From Saezia sanguinis (GTDB lineage Bacteria; Pseudomonadota; Gammaproteobacteria; Burkholderiales; Burkholderiaceae_C): a stretch of DNA of 64,000 nucleotides. Each line of letters begins with the position of its first letter. The stretch's first letter is position 1. Below, piece after piece: positions 1 to 9,229 of the stretch. The translations under genes were made by a program, and so were the position numbers. The notes below the pieces were generated by a model, which made no database searches, was not told where the DNA came from, and was given only the letters and a program-made list of their open reading frames with translations. Location of the stretch: the NCBI RefSeq assembly GCF_003991585.1, contig NZ_PQSP01000006.1, positions 1-64,000 on the forward strand, read 5' to 3'.

Positions 1-175
1 CTTTTCATCAGGGAGCCTTCCTCTCATCATGCTTTGCAGCTGCGCTGTAATTCAGCGAAGACATGAACTATAGCACCCTTCATTCATCATTGTCAAGTGA
101 CTATCTTCTCCCTGACTTTTACTATGCTATTCCATCCAATGCCTTCCTCCCCCCTTTCAACGCTCCCAAAAAAGA

Positions 176-199
176 AAAAGCCCCTTGGCAGGGGCTTTT
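176..199 (-). terminator. Rho-independent terminator of the gst gene
   Basis: A perfect 10-bp inverted repeat (arms AAAAGCCCCT and AGGGGCTTTT, loop of 4) lies just past the stop of the minus-strand glutathione transferase gene. On the minus strand it is followed by a T-rich run. The remaining bases 1-175 show no convincing gene. Confidence 0.85.
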
Positions 200-220
200 G
201 TCAATTGGAAATAAGAAAGG

Positions 221-823
221 TTACCGCTTTTCAGCTTTCAGCGCTTCCTGCACTGCCGGACGCGCTTTTACCCGGTCAATATATTCGTTCAGATTTGAAA
301 AATGGTCCAGCGGGACATTCAAGCCTGGCGCCCAACGGGTCACAGTGAACAGATAAGCATCGGCAACACAGAATGCATCGCCCATCAGGTATTGTTTGCC
401 TGCCAGTTGCGCATCCACCCATTTGAAACGCACGGACAATTTGTCTATGGCAAACTGTTTGGCTTCTGCCGGCATAGAGGCGTTAAACAGGGGGCTGTAG
501 CTTTTATGTACTTCTGTGCCAATGTAGTTCAACCATTCCATGGCACGGTAACGTGGCATGGAACCAGCTTCAGGCATCAGTCTTTTGCCCGGAACCTGAT
601 CGGCAATGTATTGCAGAATAACAGCGCCTTCTGTCAGACGCTCGCCATTATCAAGTTCAAGAATAGGTACATAGCCTTTGGAGTTAATGGCATACATGTC
701 TTCGCCGGCTTTGGTTTTATGTGTTTTCAGGTCAACCAATACCAGCTCAAACGGAAGGCCTGCTTCATGCAGCGCGATAGATGAGGCCAGTGAACAGGTT
801 CCCGGTGAATAATAAAGTTTCAT
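221..823 (-). CDS. gst: Glutathione S-transferase, beta class
   Basis: A 200-residue cytosolic enzyme expected to conjugate or bind glutathione. The N-terminal thioredoxin-like domain (about residues 1-80) opens MKLYYSPGTCSLA, which places Cys10 where beta-class bacterial GSTs keep their catalytic cysteine. The glutathione-contacting VPILEL and LTEGAVILQY segments follow, then an all-helical C-terminal domain. Two ATGs lie 6 bases apart. The second (823) was chosen because AAGGA lies about 8 bases upstream and because it gives the family's usual N terminus. The gene is monocistronic, with its own terminator. The substrate cannot be told from sequence. Confidence 0.92.
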   Translation of the reverse strand: MKLYYSPGTCSLASSIALHEAGLPFELVLVDLKTHKTKAGEDMYAINSKGYVPILELDNGERLTEGAVILQYIADQVPGKRLMPEAGSMPRYRAMEWLNYIGTEVHKSYSPLFNASMPAEAKQFAIDKLSVRFKWVDAQLAGKQYLMGDAFCVADAYLFTVTRWAPGLNVPLDHFSNLNEYIDRVKARPAVQEALKAEKR

Positions 824-1004
824 GATCATTTTCCTTTTAATTCTCAGTGGCTTTACTTTTTACAAGACAGGGCAGATTCCCCGTTTTTTACATCAATAAG
901 CTTCTATCGTATACCAGCCGATAGCGATTGTCAGCCCTATGAGGAACACCCGCAAACACCGCAATGTTTATCTTTGATGTTATTACAACAAACCGCTTGT
1001 TTTT

Positions 1005-1523
1005 TTACATGAAGTGCTCAATCCGAGGCAAAAATGATTCCATCATTAACAATGCATGGCCGTTCAGTTGGAACACAGAACGGCGGCAATAGCGTAATGC
1101 GTCTGGCGTACAGCACTGCTGATAAATCGGGGCTGACAAGGGCTCTGCGTTGTATTCAAACGGGGTTCTCTGAAAAGTGGGAGCTTGTGTGCCAAACAAT
1201 GTCTGTCCCAAAGGCGACTCTCCCCGATCCAGCATGCTCAGCCACGGTGAGTCCGGTACGTTGCGGCATTCACTGCGCGCCTGCACCACAGGCACACCGT
1301 CCAGGCATAAAAAGACTTCCCGCATCCATGTGGAATGCTCCTGGGAAAATATGCCATGCTCAGTAGCTTTATCTGCTTTCAAGGCCAGCAACTGCACTGA
1401 AAAAGCATGTGGCCTTTTTTTCAGCATGCCAGTCAAGGATTGTTGCACCGCCAGATTTTTGATTTTAGATGTGAAGTGACGAGGAACCTCCTGCTGCCAA
1501 CTGACTAAACCAATATCCATCAT
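1005..1523 (-). CDS. ubiC: Chorismate lyase (chorismate--pyruvate lyase)
   Basis: This gene encodes 172 residues, close to the usual 165 or so. The enzyme releases pyruvate from chorismate to give 4-hydroxybenzoate, the first committed step of ubiquinone synthesis. The call rests on the family's landmarks: WMREVFLCLDGVPVVQARS in the middle (substrate-binding arginine region), SPLGQTLFG, and the C-terminal RRSVFQLNGHALLMMESFLP, where the glutamate of MMESF matches the conserved active-site glutamate. No ubiA is adjacent. It is divergent from the DyP gene. Similarity is moderate, so the call rests on motif order rather than overall identity. Confidence 0.82.
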   Translation of the reverse strand: MMDIGLVSWQQEVPRHFTSKIKNLAVQQSLTGMLKKRPHAFSVQLLALKADKATEHGIFSQEHSTWMREVFLCLDGVPVVQARSECRNVPDSPWLSMLDRGESPLGQTLFGTQAPTFQRTPFEYNAEPLSAPIYQQCCTPDALRYCRRSVFQLNGHALLMMESFLPRIEHFM

Positions 1524-1829
1524 TCCATTACCAATTTAAAACCGTTTGATTGTGCCACCCGAATTTATTCCCTAGCCCACCTCATGGTTACGCTCAATAA
1601 GCACCATGCTCATTGATATTTTCTGGTGGCACTTCAATGCTTTTATTATATTTATGATGCAGCAGCGGCCAAATAGGGCAAATACCAAGACAAATACATA
1701 CACACATTCAACGGGCTCTTAGCCTGAATAACAAGGACTTGTGCATAGACGTTAAACTCAAACACGATGGCGGCATAAAGTCAGAATAATTCATGCTGCC
1801 CATTATGGCCGTTGCGCTGAAAATTCAAT
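1524..1829. promoter_or_regulatory. Divergent intergenic region ubiC / DyP with nested inverted repeats
   Basis: No gene is seen in these 306 bases. Two inverted repeats are nested: outer arms GTGCCACC (1552-1559) and GGTGGCAC (1625-1632), inner arms CATGGT (1583-1588) and ACCATG (1603-1608). The region must hold the promoters of both flanking genes. I could not pick confident -35 and -10 boxes or a known regulator site. Confidence 0.45.
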
Positions 1830-2987
1830 ATGAAAGAAGCCTCAAACATCATGAGTACAACAAATACTGCACAACCATCCATTGCAAACGAGCATCAGCC
1901 AGTGACTGACCCGGCCGGGTTACATGCCATTTTCATTGTGCTCAATATTGCACAAAGACCTGAAAGCGCCTCTGCGGTCAGAGGGTTCTGCGAAGATTTT
2001 GCGGCACTGATCCGAAGCGCCAATTTGCGTGACGCCAGCCGCAGCGTCAGAGCGATTATGGGGTTTGGCGCCAACGCCTGGGACCGTTTATTCGGCTCAC
2101 CCCGCCCGGCCAAACTGCATGTTTTGCCTGAATACCGGGGCGATAAACATACAGCGCCGTCAACGCCTGGAGATATCTTTTTCCACCTGCGCGCCAACAC
2201 CATGGATTTGTGTTTTGAACTGGCGCGCCAGATCATGGTGAAACTCGGCGGTGACGTTGAGCCGGTTGATGAGGTGCACGGCTTTCGCTACTTTGACGCC
2301 CGCAGCATGGTGGGTTTTGTCGATGGGACGGAGAACCCCACCGGCGATGAAGCCTACGAATTTGCTGTCGTGGGTGAAGAAGACCCGGAGTTTTCGGGCG
2401 GCAGTTATGTGATTGTGCAGAAATATCTGCACAACATGGATGAATGGAACAAGCTGCCTGTTGAAGAGCAGGAGCGCGCGATTGGCCGGCGTAAATTTGA
2501 CGATATTGAACTGGACGACGACGTCAAACCTGCCAACGCGCACAATGCCGTCACCAACATTGCAGATGAAGATGGCAATGAACTGAAAATCGTGCGTGAC
2601 AACCTGCCTTTCGGCAGCCCCTCTACAGGTGAATTTGGCACCTATTTTCTGGGCTATGCTCGCAACCCAGAAGTTACTGAACGCATGCTGTCCAACATGT
2701 TCATTGGCGACCCACCGGGAAACTACGACCGTTTGCTGGATTTCAGCACCGCGATCACGGGCACATTGTTTTTTATTCCTTCTGTTCCTTTGCTGGAGAG
2801 CCTGGCCGAGCGCGAGTCGCAAGCGATTACGCCGACAGAAGCACCGATCATTACACCCGAAGATGTCGCAGAAAATCCTGCCCCTGTGGCGCCTGCCGCA
2901 CCGACAGCCTCTGCGGCCTCTGCATCCAAAAATACCGATGGCTCATTGAGCATAGGGTCGCTGAAGCAAAATCCGCAAAATATTTGA
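1830..2987 (+). CDS. Dye-decolorizing (DyP-type) heme peroxidase, encapsulin cargo
   Basis: A 385-residue heme peroxidase of the DyP family. It has the GFVDGTENP signature (catalytic Asp165), the probable proximal heme ligand His238 in NAHNAV, and the distal Arg256 in IVRDNLPFG. After the catalytic fold ends near residue 325 comes a Pro/Ala-rich flexible linker. The protein then ends in DGSLSIGSLK (about residues 370-379), the known type of encapsulin cargo-loading peptide. The shell gene starts 60 bases downstream, so the enzyme is very probably packed inside the nanocompartment. An in-frame ATG at 1851 (MSTTN) is an equally plausible start; neither has a strong ribosome site. Confidence 0.95.
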   Translation: MKEASNIMSTTNTAQPSIANEHQPVTDPAGLHAIFIVLNIAQRPESASAVRGFCEDFAALIRSANLRDASRSVRAIMGFGANAWDRLFGSPRPAKLHVLPEYRGDKHTAPSTPGDIFFHLRANTMDLCFELARQIMVKLGGDVEPVDEVHGFRYFDARSMVGFVDGTENPTGDEAYEFAVVGEEDPEFSGGSYVIVQKYLHNMDEWNKLPVEEQERAIGRRKFDDIELDDDVKPANAHNAVTNIADEDGNELKIVRDNLPFGSPSTGEFGTYFLGYARNPEVTERMLSNMFIGDPPGNYDRLLDFSTAITGTLFFIPSVPLLESLAERESQAITPTEAPIITPEDVAENPAPVAPAAPTASAASASKNTDGSLSIGSLKQNPQNI

Positions 2988-3047
2988 TGAACGTTGTTCA
3001 AAACAAGATTAACTGATCTAAAGCCTTTGCGCACAAGGAGAATGAAT

Positions 3048-3863
3048 ATGAATAATCTGCACAGAGAACTTGCACCTGTTTCTGATGAAGCCTGGGCGCA
3101 AATTGAAGAAGAAGTTGTTCGCACCTTCAAGCGCAACCTGGGCGCGCGCCGCGTGGTGGACATCAATGGTCCGCACGGCGCTAAATTTACTTCGGTAGGC
3201 ACCGGACACCTCAAGCCTCTGAAAACCTCGGATAAAGAAGTGATCACCTATCAGCATGAGGTTCTGCCACTGGTCAAGCTCCGTGTGCCCTTCACACTGA
3301 ACCGCGAAGACATTGATGCGGTGGAGCGCGGATCAGACGATTCCGACTGGCAGCCTGCCAAAGATGCCGCCGAAAAACTGGCTTACGCAGAAGACCGCAT
3401 CGTTTTTGAAGGCTTCTCCAACGGGGGCATGGAAGGTATGCGTGCCGGTACCTCCAACCCGGTACTGACGCTGCCCAATGATGCAGACGACTACCCCGAT
3501 GTGATTGCTGCGGCTTTGAAACAACTGCGCTTAGCCGGCGTGGAAGGTCCGTACGTCATCGTTATGGGCGCCGAAGCCTACACCCGCCTGAGCGAAGCCA
3601 GCGACGACGGCTACCCGGTCATCAGCCACATTCGCCGCCTGGTCCCGGCAGACATCGTCTGGGCTCCGGCAATTCAGGGCGCATTCATCCTGTCGATGCG
3701 CGGAGGTGACTTTGAACTCAGCCTGGGGCGCGATCTGTCCATTGGCTACCAGAGCCATTCCGATGAAAGCGTCAAGCTGTATCTGGAAGAAACGCTGGTG
3801 TTCCGCCTGCTGACCAGTGAGGCGGTGGTCGCTATCAATTCTGCAGCACCGCGCAAAAAATAA
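3048..3863 (+). CDS. Family 1 encapsulin shell protein (Linocin-M18 type)
   Basis: A 271-residue protein of the HK97-fold encapsulin family. Family hallmarks are the N terminus MNNLHRELAPVSDEAWAQIE (cargo-binding helix), DINGPHGAKFTSVGTG, the internal FEGFSNGGMEGM segment, and the C-terminal FELSLGRDLSIGYQSH with LYLEETLVFRLL. Sixty copies normally assemble into a shell of about 24 nm. The start at 3048 is preceded by AAGGAG at 3035-3040 with ideal spacing; an ATG at 3042 lies too close to it. The gene is co-transcribed with the DyP peroxidase and closed by a strong terminator. Confidence 0.95.
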   Translation: MNNLHRELAPVSDEAWAQIEEEVVRTFKRNLGARRVVDINGPHGAKFTSVGTGHLKPLKTSDKEVITYQHEVLPLVKLRVPFTLNREDIDAVERGSDDSDWQPAKDAAEKLAYAEDRIVFEGFSNGGMEGMRAGTSNPVLTLPNDADDYPDVIAAALKQLRLAGVEGPYVIVMGAEAYTRLSEASDDGYPVISHIRRLVPADIVWAPAIQGAFILSMRGGDFELSLGRDLSIGYQSHSDESVKLYLEETLVFRLLTSEAVVAINSAAPRKK

Positions 3864-3909
3864 GCGCCTACAGCTCTGGAAAAATTTTCAGAGCCTATAA
3901 AAAGTGAAG

Positions 3910-3936
3910 CGGGGCATTGATGCCCCGTTTTATTTT
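3910..3936 (+). terminator. Terminator of the DyP-encapsulin operon
   Basis: The arms CGGGGCAT and ATGCCCCG form a GC-rich stem followed by TTTTATTTT, 47 bases after the encapsulin stop codon. Confidence 0.88.
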
Positions 3937-3994
3937 GTCCAGCAATATAGATTTTGCCCGCCGCTGCATGATGAGTCAGCGTGGTAAAAGACAC

Positions 3995-4942
3995 TTATTT
4001 CTGCTCGGAATACGCTTTCAATTCATCTTGCAGCCATTGCTGAAAGCGCTGCAAAATCTTGCTTTTCTGGTGCTGCTCAGGCACCACCAGATAATAATTC
4101 CGGTAGCCCCAGCGCTTGGCCTTGCAGGCTTTGATCAGCTTACCTTCCTGCAATTCCTCTGCCACCAGCAGTTCCGGCACCAACGCCACCCCCAGGTTAT
4201 GAATGGCACTGGCCACAATCATCGCAAACGATTCATAACGCGGGCCACGGGTGGAGAATGGCTGTGCCGGCGGTATCGTTCCCTGTGCAACAAACCAGCG
4301 CCGCCAGCCATCCGGCCGCGAAGTGATCTGCAACAGGTTGCTTCCGATCAGATCAGCCGGCTCCAGCATCTTCTTTCTGCGATTGCCGATGCGCTCCCGA
4401 ATCTCGGCCATGTAATCCAGGCTGCACACAGGCACCACTTTTTCTTCCATCAGCAGCGTGGTCGTTACCCCCGACCAGGTATCCATCACCTCCGGCTCTC
4501 CGCAGAAAAGCGCGGCGTCAAACCGGGTCTGGGAAAACAAAAACGGCTTTGAAAAGGCGTCCATATGGATCACCATTTCCGGGAACAACGCCTTCAAAGA
4601 CCCCAGCCGTGGAATCAGCCAGGTGGTCGCAAATGTGGTCATGGTTGCCAGATTCAATGCCATGCCGCTCTGATAAGCCATGGCATCCAGCGTATCGAGC
4701 TCAAGCGCCCCCAGCCTGGCAGCAACCAGGTTGGCATAATCTCTTCCGGCCACAGTCAACTCAACGCCATGGCGCGTACGGCGGAACAGCCGGATCTGCA
4801 TGAACCGTTCTAGTGATGCAATCTGCCTGGATATGGCGCCCTGGGTTAGCCCCAGCTCTTGGGCTGCGCGCGTGTAGCTTTCATGCCGGGCAGCCGCATC
4901 AAAACATAATAAAGCTTGAGTGGATGGGATATTTCTACGCAT
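3995..4942 (-). CDS. LysR-family transcriptional regulator (GcvA-like)
   Basis: A 315-residue LysR-type regulator. The N-terminal winged helix-turn-helix is clear (residues about 6-65, ESYTRAAQELGLTQGAISRQ, then LFRRTRHGVELTVAGRDY). A periplasmic-binding-protein-like effector domain fills the rest. The sequence resembles the GcvA subgroup, which includes regulators of glutaryl-CoA dehydrogenase genes. With gcdH and the CoA transferase 1.6 kb away on the opposite strand, a role controlling glutarate use is plausible but inferred from position only. No operator was identified. Confidence 0.88.
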   Translation of the reverse strand: MRRNIPSTQALLCFDAAARHESYTRAAQELGLTQGAISRQIASLERFMQIRLFRRTRHGVELTVAGRDYANLVAARLGALELDTLDAMAYQSGMALNLATMTTFATTWLIPRLGSLKALFPEMVIHMDAFSKPFLFSQTRFDAALFCGEPEVMDTWSGVTTTLLMEEKVVPVCSLDYMAEIRERIGNRRKKMLEPADLIGSNLLQITSRPDGWRRWFVAQGTIPPAQPFSTRGPRYESFAMIVASAIHNLGVALVPELLVAEELQEGKLIKACKAKRWGYRNYYLVVPEQHQKSKILQRFQQWLQDELKAYSEQK

Positions 4943-4991
4943 AGATGCCCTCTATTATGCAATGCCAGCAGGGCCTATACAATGATTTTCC

Positions 4992-5354
4992 TCAATAGTT
5001 GGCTATCTGGCGTATCATTTTGCCTGTCGGATGCGGAAATTCAGGGCTCTTTTTCCATGCCAGAACTGCTCGTACCAACGGCTCAATGGCAGCTTGAAAT
5101 GATTGACCGTTTTTCTCTCCCTTGGCAGCAAGAGTACGATTAACAGCCCCAAAGGCGTCGGCAATAGCCCCAAAGCACTCAGAATGTTTAGGCCATTGCA
5201 CTGTATATCCCCCCGCATACACGGCCCTGATCCATATGTTTTTGCAAAAACTCAAAAGCTCATCACTGTTCAAAGGACCCCAGCCAGGCGCGACCGCATC
5301 CCCGGTCATTATCTGGTTTATCGGTTTTTTTGCTTTTCTGGATGTGTACGCCAT
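4992..5354 (-). other. Doubtful small ORF antisense to the start of the MFS gene
   Basis: A 120-codon open frame lies in the LysR/MFS intergenic stretch and runs 119 bases into the opposite strand of the MFS gene. The predicted protein is hydrophilic and was not recognised. Its codons include many rare ones (ATA, AGG, AGA, GGA), unlike its neighbours. It could be a remnant, a short foreign gene or chance. Confidence 0.2.
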
Positions 5355-6456
5355 TCAGTCCATCCTGCCCATGATCAAAGCCGATTTTGACACCACGGCC
5401 ACCCAGGCCGGTATGGTGGTGGGCGTCACCCTGTTTGCCATGGCGGCCGTATCACCTTTCATGGGACTGGTGTCGGACCGCATCGGGCGCAAAAACGTAT
5501 TGTGTTTTGCACTCATTGCGCTGACCATTCCCACCGCACTGATTCCTTTATGCACCAACCTGTATCTGCTGATGCTGTTCCGCTTCTGCCAGGGGCTTGC
5601 AGTGCCGGGCATCGTTGTGGTCACCATGGCCTATATTGCAGAAGAATTCCCGCCCACCAACATCGCCCGCATCACCACGGCCTATGTCAGCGGTACAGTG
5701 ATGGGCGGCTTCAGTGGCCGCTTCATTACCGGGCACGTCAGCGACTGGATTGGCTGGCGCGGCGGATTCCTGGTGCTAGCAGCCATCAACCTGATGGGCG
5801 TGATCATGGTGTTCAAGCAACTCCCGCCATCACAAAAGTTCAAACCCAGCACCAACTTTCATGCCGGTCTGGTCACGCTGTCGCATCACCTTAAAAACAA
5901 GCGGCTGCTGGCAGCCTGCGCCGTCGGGTTCTGCGTGCTGTATTCGCTGGTGGCCAGCTTCACCTACATCAACTTCGTACTCAACCACGAACCCTTCAAC
6001 CTCAGCACCGCCGGGCTTGCCAATGTGTTTGCTGTTTACCTGATTGGCGTTTTCGTCACGCCGCTGGCCGGGCGGCTCATCAGCAAACTGGGCAGCCAGC
6101 GAGTGCTGATCATGGCGCTGGTGTTTTCATCTGCAGGCATCTGCATTACGCTCATTCCCTCTTTAACGGTCGTCATTCTCGGCCTGATCATTTGCTCGTC
6201 AGGCGTGTTCGTCTGCCAGTCAGCCTCGATCGGCTTTATTGCAACCAATGTGGATGAAGGCCGCTCACTGGCTTCAGGCATTTACAATTTGTCATACTAC
6301 TCGGGCGGTGCCATCGGCGCCTGGCTCGCAGGGCTGGCATTTGAAGCCTGGGGCTGGCCAGGCTCTGTTGCCAGTATCGTTGCCATGCAGTGCCTTGCCA
6401 TTGTCATTGCCTGGACCTGCTGGAAACCGGTGCCTGCAAAAACCTTAGCAAGTTAG
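5236..6456 (+). CDS. MFS transporter (YnfM / arabinose-efflux type)
   Basis: A 406-residue inner-membrane transporter with twelve predicted membrane segments. The family loop motif is seen between segments 2 and 3 ([11 protein letters not shown]), and the second half repeats it as [11 protein letters not shown]. The first hydrophobic segment begins about 22 residues after the chosen ATG (5236). Reading further upstream gives a poor extension with no homologous look, and no clear ribosome site precedes 5236. The gene lies between the LysR regulator and gcdH, so it might move a dicarboxylate such as glutarate, but the substrate is unknown. Confidence 0.85.
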   Translation: MFLQKLKSSSLFKGPQPGATASPVIIWFIGFFAFLDVYAIQSILPMIKADFDTTATQAGMVVGVTLFAMAAVSPFMGLVSDRIGRKNVLCFALIALTIPTALIPLCTNLYLLMLFRFCQGLAVPGIVVVTMAYIAEEFPPTNIARITTAYVSGTVMGGFSGRFITGHVSDWIGWRGGFLVLAAINLMGVIMVFKQLPPSQKFKPSTNFHAGLVTLSHHLKNKRLLAACAVGFCVLYSLVASFTYINFVLNHEPFNLSTAGLANVFAVYLIGVFVTPLAGRLISKLGSQRVLIMALVFSSAGICITLIPSLTVVILGLIICSSGVFVCQSASIGFIATNVDEGRSLASGIYNLSYYSGGAIGAWLAGLAFEAWGWPGSVASIVAMQCLAIVIAWTCWKPVPAKTLAS

Positions 6457-6575
6457 GAACCAGTTGTTCCCCCTGCTTTGCCAAAAAAGAGAATAAGCGG
6501 TATTATTGCCGGTTACAGACTGGGGCCGCGGTATGGCCAATCCGGTTATGTTTAAAAAATAAATGGAGACTTTTT

Positions 6576-7784
6576 ATGGTTAACGCTACGCAGCACGCCA
6601 CATTTCAGTGGGACGATCCTTTTTTACTTGACCAGCAGCTCACAGAAGAAGAACGCATGATTCGCGATGCGGCTGCGGCCTACGCACAAGATAAACTGAT
6701 GCCGCGTGTACAGATGGCGTTCCGTGAAGAAAAAACCGACCCGACCATCTTTCGTGAAATGGGTGAAATGGGCCTGCTGGGCCCGACCATTGCCCCAGAA
6801 TACGGTGGCCCCGGCCTGAACTACATTGCCTACGGCCTGATCGCCCGTGAAGTCGAGCGTGTCGACTCCGGTTACCGCTCCATGTTCAGCGTACAGTCTT
6901 CGCTGGTCATGGTGCCGATTGACGCGTTCGGCTCTGAAGCCCAGAAACAGAAATACCTGCCCAAACTGGCTACCGGCGAATACATCGGCTGCTTTGGCCT
7001 GACCGAGCCCGACTACGGGTCTGACCCCGGCAGCATGGTGACCCGCGCCCAAAAAGTGGCTGGCGGTTACAAACTGTCCGGCGCCAAAACCTGGATCTCC
7101 AACAGCCCGATTGCTGACGTATTTGTGGTGTGGGCCAAGGAAGTTGACGAAAAAGGCAACACCGGCCCGATCCGTGGCTTTATCCTTGAAAAAGGCTGGA
7201 AAGGCCTGTCCGCTCCCGTCATCCACGGTAAAGTCGGCCTGAAAGCCTCCATCACCGGCGAAGTCGTCATGGACGAAGTCTTCTGCCCCGAAGAAAACGC
7301 ATTCCCCGAAGTCCGTGGCCTCAAAGGCCCCTTCACCGCGCTGAACAGCGCCCGCTTTGGCATTGCCTGGGGTGTGCTGGGTGCGGCTGAATTCTGCTGG
7401 CACACATCACGCCAGTATGTGCTGGACCGCAAGCAGTTTGGCCGCCCGCTGGCAGCCAACCAATTGATCCAGAAAAAACTCGCCGACATGCAAACCGAAA
7501 TCGCCTTGGCGCTGCAAGGCTGCCTGCGGTTTGGCCGCATGAAAGACGAAGGCACCGCTTCGGTGGAAGCCACCTCCATCCTCAAACGCAACTCCTGCGG
7601 CAAAGCACTTGACATTGCACGCATGGCACGCGACATGATGGGCGGCAACGGCATCTCCGACGAATTCGGCGTTGCACGCCACCTGGTCAACCTGGAAGTT
7701 GTCAACACCTACGAAGGCACACACGACATCCATGCCCTGATCTTGGGACGCGCACAAACCGGCCTCGCGGCTTTTGCCAACTGA
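6576..7784 (+). CDS. gcdH: Glutaryl-CoA dehydrogenase
   Basis: A 402-residue FAD enzyme of the acyl-CoA dehydrogenase family. It oxidises and decarboxylates glutaryl-CoA to crotonyl-CoA at the end of lysine, tryptophan and glutarate breakdown. The sequence is strongly GCDH-like: [15 protein letters not shown] (FAD and substrate contact), [17 protein letters not shown], and [17 protein letters not shown] near the C terminus, where Glu380 of YEG is the expected catalytic base. The ATG at 6576 follows GGAG at 6565 and gives the family's N terminus; upstream in-frame codons overlap the MFS gene end. It is followed by a CaiB-family CoA transferase that probably supplies its substrate. Confidence 0.96.
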   Translation: MVNATQHATFQWDDPFLLDQQLTEEERMIRDAAAAYAQDKLMPRVQMAFREEKTDPTIFREMGEMGLLGPTIAPEYGGPGLNYIAYGLIAREVERVDSGYRSMFSVQSSLVMVPIDAFGSEAQKQKYLPKLATGEYIGCFGLTEPDYGSDPGSMVTRAQKVAGGYKLSGAKTWISNSPIADVFVVWAKEVDEKGNTGPIRGFILEKGWKGLSAPVIHGKVGLKASITGEVVMDEVFCPEENAFPEVRGLKGPFTALNSARFGIAWGVLGAAEFCWHTSRQYVLDRKQFGRPLAANQLIQKKLADMQTEIALALQGCLRFGRMKDEGTASVEATSILKRNSCGKALDIARMARDMMGGNGISDEFGVARHLVNLEVVNTYEGTHDIHALILGRAQTGLAAFAN

Positions 7785-7953
7785 AACCGCTGACAACAGG
7801 GCGCTGTCAAAAGTGTCCTGCTGAACTTTGAGGGGCACACGCCCCTTGAAGCGCAACCGATTCCATAACAAACATACAGGCAGGCAGTCCGCGTTCCAAT
7901 ATCGTCTGGCTGGCTGCTGTTCGCCTGGTCAATCATCTGATTGGAGACAAGGC

Positions 7954-9213
7954 ATGACAACTTCTACCGCCGCCTCCGGTTCTGCACTGGCAGGACTGCG
8001 CGTTTTAGACCTTTCCCGCATATTGGCCGGCCCCTGGTGCACCCAGATACTGGCCGACCTGGGCGCCGATGTGATCAAAATTGAGCGGCCCAAAGTAGGA
8101 GACGACACACGCCAGTGGGGCCCTCCCTTCATTGCCGACGAAAACGGCGACCCGACCCAGCTTGCCACCTACTTTCTGTGCTGCAACCGCAATAAACGTT
8201 CTGTCGCGGTGGACATCTCCACCCCAGAAGGCCAAAAACTCATCTCCGAACTTGCCAAGCAAAGCGACATCGTCGTTGAAAACTACAAAGTCGGCGGCCT
8301 GAAACAATACGGGCTGGACTATGAAAGCCTTCAAAAACTCAACCCGCGCCTGATCTATTGCTCCATCACCGGCTTTGGCCAGACCGGCCCTTACGCGCCG
8401 CGCGCCGGGTATGACCTGCTGATTCAGGCTTCCGGCGGCCTCATGAGCATCACCGGCCAGCCCGATGATGCCCCAGGCGGTGGCCCGATGCGTACCGGCG
8501 TGGCCGTGATTGATATCCTCACCGGCATCTACGCCAGCACGGCCATTCTGGCAGCAGTGGAATCGCGCCACAAAACCGGCAAAGGCCAGTATGTGGATAT
8601 GGCGCTGCTGGACGTTTCCACCGCCATTCTGGCCAACCAGGTATCGGCCTACCTCAACGCCGGGCGCGACTCGGTGCGCCAGGGCAATTCGCACCCCAGC
8701 ATCGTACCGTACCAGACCTTCCCCACCGCAGACGGCAACATGCTGCTCGCTGTAGGCAACGACGGCCAGTTTGAACGCTTTTGTGGCGTGATCGGCAAAC
8801 CCGAATGGGCCAAAGACGAACGCTTTGCCACCAACAAGGCACGCGTCATCAACCGTGAGGTACTGGTGCCAATGATCTCGGAAGTCACCCGCACCAAAGC
8901 CACGGTGCAGTGGGTTGACGCGCTGGAAGGCAAAGCCGTACCCTGCGGCCCGGTCAACCAGATGTCTGACGTGTTCAAAGACCCGCAGGTGCAGGCCCGT
9001 GGTCTGCGTGTAGAACTGCCGCCCACCCAGGTCGATGGCGTCACCACCGCACCGGTTTACACCGTGGCCAGCCCGGTACGCCTGAGCGATACCCCGCCAG
9101 TATTGAGTTCACCCCCGCCGGCGCTGGGGCAGCATACCGACGAAGTGCTGCAATCCATTGGCATATCCAAAGACACCATTGCACAGCTTAAAAGCCAGGC
9201 CATCATCGGTTAG
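7954..9213 (+). CDS. CaiB/BaiF-family CoA transferase, probable succinyl-CoA:glutarate CoA-transferase
   Basis: A 419-residue type III (family III) CoA transferase. Seen: LSRILAGPWCTQILADLGADVIKIE at the N terminus, the GFGQTGPYAPRAGYD motif in which Asp154 should carry the acyl intermediate, and the domain-swapped C-terminal QVQARG region. Type III enzymes act as interlocked dimers. The gene lies 169 bases after gcdH, the same pairing as human GCDH/SUGCT function and many proteobacterial loci, so activation of glutarate with succinyl-CoA is the best guess. The start at 7954 has GGAG seven bases upstream. Other CoA acceptors cannot be excluded. Confidence 0.9.
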   Translation: MTTSTAASGSALAGLRVLDLSRILAGPWCTQILADLGADVIKIERPKVGDDTRQWGPPFIADENGDPTQLATYFLCCNRNKRSVAVDISTPEGQKLISELAKQSDIVVENYKVGGLKQYGLDYESLQKLNPRLIYCSITGFGQTGPYAPRAGYDLLIQASGGLMSITGQPDDAPGGGPMRTGVAVIDILTGIYASTAILAAVESRHKTGKGQYVDMALLDVSTAILANQVSAYLNAGRDSVRQGNSHPSIVPYQTFPTADGNMLLAVGNDGQFERFCGVIGKPEWAKDERFATNKARVINREVLVPMISEVTRTKATVQWVDALEGKAVPCGPVNQMSDVFKDPQVQARGLRVELPPTQVDGVTTAPVYTVASPVRLSDTPPVLSSPPPALGQHTDEVLQSIGISKDTIAQLKSQAIIG

Positions 9214-9229
9214 TCAACCCGCCCGTTCA

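Noticed and set aside
63..784. Short plus-strand open frames at the left edge
   Set aside because: They lie opposite the glutathione transferase or its terminator, have no ribosome site and show no protein-like pattern.
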